Source: a virus
Virus record (IMG/VR): IMGVR_UViG_3300029892_000144
Location: 1-24,519 of that record
DNA: 24,519 bases
Strand: one strand, 5' to 3'
Numbering within the stretch: the first letter of the stretch is position 1; the number at the start of each line of letters is the position of its first letter. Both the position numbers and the translations under genes were made by a program. Of this stretch, positions 20,639-24,519 are shown one piece after another. Under the pieces are notes generated by a model. It did no database searches. It was not told where the DNA came from and saw only the letters and a list, made by a program, of their open reading frames with translations.

Positions 20639-21153
20639 CCCCATGGCCCATGCTCGCGGTGGCCGCTGTCTCCCTGGCCAGCGGTTTCGCAGGCGGCTAC
20701 GCGCTCAAGGACCGCCTGGCCGATGCCGACATCGCCCGCCTTCAGGCCGCCCACGCCGCTCAGCAACAGGCAGCCGCCGAGGATGCGGCCCGGCGGCTGG
20801 CCGCCGCGCAGGACGCCGAGCGCGCCGCCGTGCACGCATTGCAGGCGACGAAAACCCGCCTCACCGACACCCAACGCCGCCTCAAGGAGACCCTGTATGG
20901 ATTGCCGACCGCTGACCGCTGCGGCCTGTCTGGCCCTGCTCGCGGGCTGCTCAACGCCGCCATCGCAGACGCCAGTGCCGTGCCCGCGCCCGCCGGCGAG
21001 CCTGCTCACACCGATGCCGCCGCTGCCGCCGATCCCGGCGCGACAGAGGCCGACATCGCCGGATGGGCCGCAGACGCCATCGCCCTCTACGGCGAATGCC
21101 GCGCCCGCATCGACGCCATCCGCCAGTGGGACGAGGTGACGCATGGAAGGTGA
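20632..21153 (+). CDS. Rz: Inner-membrane spanin (Rz-like)
   Basis: A 173-aa protein with an N-terminal membrane segment (about 6-26, WPMLAVAAVSLASGFAGGYA) and a long periplasmic coiled coil (about 35-90, rich in Ala, Gln, Arg and Glu heptads: IARLQAAHAAQQQAAAEDAA). The C-terminal part is variable, ending in a helix with YGECRARIDAIRQWDE. Together with Rz1 it fuses inner and outer membranes in the last step of lysis. It follows the endolysin and encloses Rz1 in another frame, the standard spanin arrangement. ATG 20632 lies inside the end of the 27-residue ORF. Confidence 0.87.
   Translation: MVTPWPMLAVAAVSLASGFAGGYALKDRLADADIARLQAAHAAQQQAAAEDAARRLAAAQDAERAAVHALQATKTRLTDTQRRLKETLYGLPTADRCGLSGPARGLLNAAIADASAVPAPAGEPAHTDAAAAADPGATEADIAGWAADAIALYGECRARIDAIRQWDEVTHGR
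20897..21139 (+). CDS. Rz1: Outer-membrane lipoprotein spanin (Rz1-like), embedded in Rz
   Basis: An 80-aa lipoprotein wholly inside the Rz gene in the +1 frame. The signal peptide ends in a lipobox LLAGC, so C18 would be acylated. The mature part is proline- and serine-rich (STPPSQTPVPCPRPPASLLTPMPPLPP), as in Rz1 proteins. An AAGGAG site lies seven bases before ATG 20897. It pairs with the coiled coil of Rz across the periplasm. Complete embedding is the most compact of the known spanin architectures, and the dual coding constrains both proteins. Confidence 0.9.
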   Translation: MDCRPLTAAACLALLAGCSTPPSQTPVPCPRPPASLLTPMPPLPPIPARQRPTSPDGPQTPSPSTANAAPASTPSASGTR

Positions 21154-21466
21154 CATCCTCTCCGGCCTCATGCGCTGGCAGGTCTCGGTGTGGGCCATCG
21201 GCGCGCTGCTGGGCGCGGTGGCGCTGATGGCGCGCGGCTTTGCCAACCGGCTCATGCGCGAGATCGACCAGCGGTTCGAGCGCCTGGAATCCATGGCCGC
21301 CGAGATCCGGCGCATCGACGCCGAGCTCACGGGCCTGCGCGCGGAACTCCCGCTGCACTACATCCGGCGCGAAGACCACATCCGCGACATGTCGGCCATC
21401 ACCATCAAGCTCGACCGCATCCACGAAATGCTGCTCATGATCGTCAAGGAGACCCGCCATGGCTAA
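21143..21466 (+). CDS. Mu gp25-like membrane/coiled-coil protein (DUF2730-like)
   Basis: A 107-aa protein with one N-terminal membrane segment (about 14-32, VSVWAIGALLGAVALMA), a basic turn (RGFANRLMREID), a coiled coil (about 41-70, QRFERLESMAAEIRRIDAELTGL), then YIRREDHIRDMSAITIKLDRIHEML. This layout and its place before the gp26- and gp27-like genes match the DUF2730/gp25 proteins of Mu-like phages, whose function is unknown. Because no ordinary holin precedes it, a part in lysis cannot be excluded. GAGGTG before ATG supports the start, which overlaps Rz by 11 bases. Confidence 0.75.
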   Translation: MEGDILSGLMRWQVSVWAIGALLGAVALMARGFANRLMREIDQRFERLESMAAEIRRIDAELTGLRAELPLHYIRREDHIRDMSAITIKLDRIHEMLLMIVKETRHG

Positions 21467-21779
21467 TCCGCTCGGCCAGGCCATCGACATCGAGCGCGCC
21501 GAGCGCGAAACCCTGCGCTGGGTGCTGCTGACCGCCCTGTGGCACGCCCGCCCCTACGGGGCGCTGGAGACGCTGCTGGCCGCCTGCGCGCACGACATCC
21601 CCGTGCGCGCCAGCGCCGCCGACGTGCGCCGCGAACTGGGCTGGCTCAAGGCCCACGGCCTGGTCACCATCGACGAGCGCGGCCCCGTGTGGTCCGCCGA
21701 ACTCACCGCGCACGGGATGGACGTGTACGAATACCGCGCGGACGCCCCCGCCGGCATCGCCCGCCCGCCGAGGTGGTGA
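21459..21779 (+). CDS. Mu gp26-like protein (VpaChn25_0724 family type)
   Basis: A 106-aa winged-helix-like protein: an opening helix (ERAERETLRWVLLTALWHARPYGA), LLAACAHDIPVRASAADVRRELGWLKAHGLVTIDE, and a C-terminal strand with WSAELTAHGMDVYEYR. The RRELGWLKAHGLV helix and TAHGMDV motif are typical of the small protein that precedes the terminase small subunit in Mu-like phages. It may bind DNA during packaging or regulate; no function is established. AAGGAG precedes ATG; it overlaps the upstream gene by 8 bases and ends one base before the next ATG. Confidence 0.82.
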   Translation: MANPLGQAIDIERAERETLRWVLLTALWHARPYGALETLLAACAHDIPVRASAADVRRELGWLKAHGLVTIDERGPVWSAELTAHGMDVYEYRADAPAGIARPPRW

Positions 21780-21780
21780 C

Positions 21781-22308
21781 ATGGCCCGCCGCAGCAAGGT
21801 CGATGCCCTGCCGCCCGAGGTGCGCGCCTGGCTGGAAAAGACCCTGGCCGACCGCAGCCACCCCGGCTACGTGGCGCTGTCCGAAGCGCTCAAGGCGCAA
21901 GGCTATGAGCTGTCGCACTCGGCCATCTGGCGCGCGGATCAGCGCATCCAGCGCACCATGAGCGCCATCAAGGCCAGCGCCGAAGCCGCCCGGCTCATCG
22001 CCGAAGCCGCGCCGGACGCCGCCGACGAGCACTCCGCCGCGGTGATCCGCCTGGTGCAGTCGAGCCTGTTCGAGGCCATGCTCAAGGTGCGCGAGGCCGA
22101 AGACGCCGACCCGGCCGAGCAGGTCAAGCTCCTGTCGCAAGCCGCCCGCGCCGTGGCCGAGGCCAGCCGCGCCAGCATCGGGCAGAAGAAGTGGGCGGAA
22201 GAAGTGAAGACGAAACTGGACGCCATCGAGCGCGAGGCCGGGCGCGCCGGCCGCACGCTCGACGCCGAGACGCTCAAGGCCGTGCGGGAGGGGTTGTATG
22301 GCGGATAA
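21781..22308 (+). CDS. Small terminase-like protein (Mu gp27-like, DUF3486)
   Basis: A 175-aa protein of the DUF3486/gp27 family, the likely terminase small subunit. N-terminal residues about 5-50 form a helix-turn-helix-like region (VDALPPEVRAWLEKTLAD, YVALSEALKAQGYELSHSAIWR) able to bind DNA at the phage end. The rest is long helices (KASAEAARLIAEAAPDAADEH, AEQVKLLSQAARAVAEASRAS, WAEEVKTKLDAIEREA) expected for oligomerisation. It overlaps the large terminase by 11 bases. In Mu-type packaging it would choose the pac site near the left end before headful cutting. Confidence 0.88.
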   Translation: MARRSKVDALPPEVRAWLEKTLADRSHPGYVALSEALKAQGYELSHSAIWRADQRIQRTMSAIKASAEAARLIAEAAPDAADEHSAAVIRLVQSSLFEAMLKVREAEDADPAEQVKLLSQAARAVAEASRASIGQKKWAEEVKTKLDAIEREAGRAGRTLDAETLKAVREGLYGG

Positions 22309-23635
22309 CCGCCCCATCCTCTACCCCTACCAGCGCCGCTATCTGGCCGACGATGCACGCTTCAAGGCGGGCATGTGGAGCCGCCAGACGGGCAAGACCT
22401 TCACGACCACCTTGGAGGCGGTGCTCGACGTGCTCGAGGCCGAGGCCGCCGGGCGTGTGTCGCGCTGGACGATCCTCTCCGTCTCGCGCGACCGGGCGCT
22501 GGATGCCATGGACAACGGGGTCAAGCTCCACCTGCGCGCCATCGGCGCCGCCTTCGAGGCGCTCGATGAGCCGCTGGATGTGGATGAGCTCGCCCACGTG
22601 GTGCGCATCGGCTCGCGCGGCAGCTACATCCGGGCCATTGCCAGCAAGCCCAGCACCGCGCGCGGCATGAGCGACAACCTCATCCTCGACGAATTTGCCC
22701 ACCACCAGGACAACCGCGCCATCTGGACGGCGCTGCTGCCGGTGGTCTCGCGCCCCGACTTGAAGCTTCGCGTCATCTCGACGCCCAATGGGCGCGGCGA
22801 CAAGTTCTACGAGATCATGACCGCGCCGGACAGCCTGTTTTCCAGGCACGTGGTCACCATCCACGACGCCGTGCGCGACGGCCTGCCGCGCAACGTGGAC
22901 GAGCTCAAGCGCGCGATGAGCGACCCCATAGCCTGGGCGCAGGAGTTTGAGTGCCAGTTCATCGACGAGGCCACCGCCTGGCTGCCCTACGACCTCATCG
23001 ACGGCTGCGAGGATGCCGCCGCCCCCGGCAAGTACACCGGCGGCCCGGTGTACGTGGGCATGGACTTCGCCGCGCGCGGCGACCTCACCGTCATCGCCGT
23101 GCTGGAGCAGGTCGGCGACGTGCTCTGGCTGCGCGAATTGATCGAATTGCGCGCGACGAGTTTTGCCGCGCAACTGGCCGAGCTCGACCGCGTGATGCGG
23201 CAATACCGCGTCATCCGCGCCGCCCTCGACCAGACGGGCCTGGGCGAGATGCCGGTGCAGGAAGCGCAGCGGCGGCACGGCGCCTATCGCGTCGAGGGGG
23301 TGCTTTTCAGCCAGGCGCGCAAGCTCGACATGGCCACCGCCTTGAAGGAGGCGATGGAGGATCGGCGGCTGCGCCTGCCCGCCGGCAACGCGGCCCTGCG
23401 CGCCGACCTGCATTCCGTGCAGCGGGTGGCCGGCCCCACCGGCGCGCCGCGCCTGGTGGCCGAGCGCAGCGAGCAAGGCCACGCCGACCGCTTCTGGGCG
23501 CTGGCGCTGGCGGTCTCGGCCAGCCTCGATGCCGCCCCGGCCTATGGCGGCTTCGTGCCGCTGCCGCGCCGTCCAGCCAAACCGGACTTCGATGACGCGC
23601 CCCTTGGCAGCGGGCGCGGGGAGGTATTCGCATGA
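22298..23635 (+). CDS. Terminase large subunit (Mu gp28-like)
   Basis: A 445-aa packaging motor and nuclease. The ATPase has Walker A SRQTGKT (28-34), Walker B NLILDE (126-131) and the coupling motif RVISTPNG (157-164). The RNase H-like nuclease shows its acidic residues at D255 (YVGMDFA), D310 (AALDQTGLGE) and D396 (HADRFWA). All key residues are intact, so the protein should be active. The strong purine-rich site GGGAGGGG lies just before ATG 22298, inside the end of the small subunit gene. Family members package headfuls, and in transposable phages take flanking host DNA. Stop and portal start overlap (ATGA). Confidence 0.96.
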   Translation: MADNRPILYPYQRRYLADDARFKAGMWSRQTGKTFTTTLEAVLDVLEAEAAGRVSRWTILSVSRDRALDAMDNGVKLHLRAIGAAFEALDEPLDVDELAHVVRIGSRGSYIRAIASKPSTARGMSDNLILDEFAHHQDNRAIWTALLPVVSRPDLKLRVISTPNGRGDKFYEIMTAPDSLFSRHVVTIHDAVRDGLPRNVDELKRAMSDPIAWAQEFECQFIDEATAWLPYDLIDGCEDAAAPGKYTGGPVYVGMDFAARGDLTVIAVLEQVGDVLWLRELIELRATSFAAQLAELDRVMRQYRVIRAALDQTGLGEMPVQEAQRRHGAYRVEGVLFSQARKLDMATALKEAMEDRRLRLPAGNAALRADLHSVQRVAGPTGAPRLVAERSEQGHADRFWALALAVSASLDAAPAYGGFVPLPRRPAKPDFDDAPLGSGRGEVFA

Positions 23636-24519
23636 CCGAGACCATCCGGCCCGCGGCCCTGCGCGAGCCGCAGACCGCGCGCGTGGCCCGCTACGCCCGG
23701 CCCTGGCACGAGTCGGCCCTCTCGGGCCTCAAACCCGCCACCGTGGCCGCCATGCTGCGCGAGGCCGACGCGGGCGACCTCTGCGCCCAGGCGCGGCTCT
23801 TCGCCGACATGCAAGACCGCGACGCCATGATCGCCGCCGCCATGCAGCAGCGCGCGCTCGCCATCGCGCGCCTGCCGCGCAAGATCGAGCCGCCGAAGGA
23901 CGCCTCGACGGCAGAAAAACGCGCCGCCGAGGCCATCGCCGGGTGGCTCGACGGCATGAACGACGCCATCGAGGACGCCATCGTGGCGCTGACGGACGCC
24001 GTGGGGCATGGGTTTTCCGCCATCGAGATCGTGTGGGACAGGGGCGACGGCCTGTGGCTGCCGCAGCTGCACGCCCGGCCCCACGACTGGTTTGCCATCT
24101 CCGAGGATCGCCGCAGCATCGAGCTGGCCACCGACGCCGGATCGGAGCCGCTGCGCCCCTACACGTGGATCCTGCACCAGCCGCGCATGCCGCGCGCGGG
24201 CTATGTGGCGCGCGGCGGCATCTACCGCGCCATCGTCTGGCCGTTCGTCTACAAGGCCTATGCCATCGGCGATTTCGCGGAGTTCCTGGAGACCTTCGGC
24301 CTGCCCTTCGTCATCGGCAAATACGGCCGCGAAGCCACCGAAGAGGACAAAAGCCGCCTGCTCCAGGCGGTGGCCAGCCTCGCCCACGATGCGCGCGCCA
24401 TCATGCCGCTGGAAATGCAGCTCGAAATCCAGCGCGTGGCATCCAGCGGCAGCGACAGCCCGCACTTGGCCATGGTGCGCTGGGCGGACGAGGCAATCGC
24501 GCGCGCCATCCTCGGGCAG
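23632..24519 (+). CDS. Portal protein (Mu gp29-like, DUF935), truncated by window edge
   Basis: The first 296 codons of an open frame that runs off the window. It starts ATG 23632 overlapping the terminase stop. DUF935 portal features are visible: RPWHESALSGLKPATVAAMLREADAGDL (about 23-50), CAQARLFADMQDRDAMIAAAMQQRALAIARLPRKI, DAVGHGFSAIEIVW (about 122-135), and WPFVYKAYAIGDFAEFLETFGLPFVIGKY (about 203-231). The portal forms the dodecameric vertex ring through which DNA enters and leaves. Full-length relatives are about 500 aa, so the missing part should lie just past the edge, probably followed by gp30-like head morphogenesis genes. Confidence 0.95.
   Translation, partial: MTETIRPAALREPQTARVARYARPWHESALSGLKPATVAAMLREADAGDLCAQARLFADMQDRDAMIAAAMQQRALAIARLPRKIEPPKDASTAEKRAAEAIAGWLDGMNDAIEDAIVALTDAVGHGFSAIEIVWDRGDGLWLPQLHARPHDWFAISEDRRSIELATDAGSEPLRPYTWILHQPRMPRAGYVARGGIYRAIVWPFVYKAYAIGDFAEFLETFGLPFVIGKYGREATEEDKSRLLQAVASLAHDARAIMPLEMQLEIQRVASSGSDSPHLAMVRWADEAIARAILGQ

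Larger units (their letters stand above)
67..24519. mobile_element. Mu-like transposable prophage with P2-type contractile tail (partial)
   Basis: From about base 67 to the right edge every convincing gene is a phage late gene. The set contains Mu-type packaging and head genes (gp25-, gp26- and gp27-like proteins, terminase, DUF935 portal, I-type protease, T-type head protein) and P2-type tail genes (FI/FII-like sheath and tube, U, X, D, V, W, J, I). The left edge carries repeated short motifs resembling transposase-binding sites next to an open non-phage frame. The order differs from Mu because packaging genes read rightward and protease to fibre read leftward. No transposase is in the window, so assignment to transposable phages rests on the head gene families and the end repeats. 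The exact terminus is uncertain; TG dinucleotides at 67-68 and 73-74 both fit a Mu-type end. Confidence 0.88.

Noticed and set aside
22274-23482. 402-aa - strand frame opposite the terminase
   Set aside because: Antisense to a gene with intact Walker and nuclease motifs, and of low-complexity composition.
1-24519. tRNA, rRNA or insertion sequences
   Set aside because: I found no cloverleaf, rRNA segment or transposase gene in the window.

Overview
The window carries most of the late region of a transposable (Mu-like) prophage in a GC-rich bacterium. A betaproteobacterial host is my inference from the GC-rich codon use and the mix of gene families; nothing here fixes the taxon. The left ~66 bases read as an open host frame. 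They are followed by a cluster of short repeats (78-154) that looks like transposase-binding sites at a phage end. The right edge cuts the portal gene, so the early region, the remaining head genes and the other end lie outside.

Layout. Two late gene sets diverge from about 19,990-20,075. Rightward (+): a lysis cassette (SAR endolysin, tiny membrane peptide, Rz with Rz1 embedded in it), then Mu gp25-, gp26- and gp27-like genes, the large terminase and the portal. Leftward (-): Mu-type protease/scaffold and major head protein, small head-completion genes, then a contractile tail of P2 type (sheath, tube, chaperones, tape measure, U, X, D, V, PAAR tip, W, J, I, collar-type fibre protein and a large fibre). 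The particle is thus a chimera of a Mu-like head and a P2-like tail, with tightly coupled genes that mostly overlap by 4-13 bases.

The main discovery is a complete diversity-generating retroelement (DGR) at the end of the tail operon (about 1037-2820). Its parts are the C-terminal variable repeat of the 862-aa fibre (VR, 2718-2820), a GC-rich hairpin just past it, the accessory protein Avd, the template repeat (TR, 2182-2284), a spacer, and a DGR-type reverse transcriptase. TR and VR align over 103 bp with 12 differences, and 11 of them fall on template adenines (11 of 23 adenines changed against 1 of 80 other bases). This is the signature of adenine-directed mutagenic retrohoming, and it diversifies a C-type-lectin-like receptor-binding tip.

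Other points of note are a 62-aa two-helix membrane ORF antisense within the tail operon with a leaderless-looking promoter, a DUF2513-type gene between tube and tail chaperone, a chaperone overlap that needs a +1/-2 rather than a -1 shift, an expanded tail protein I with repeated motifs, and an inverted repeat in the divergent late promoter region.
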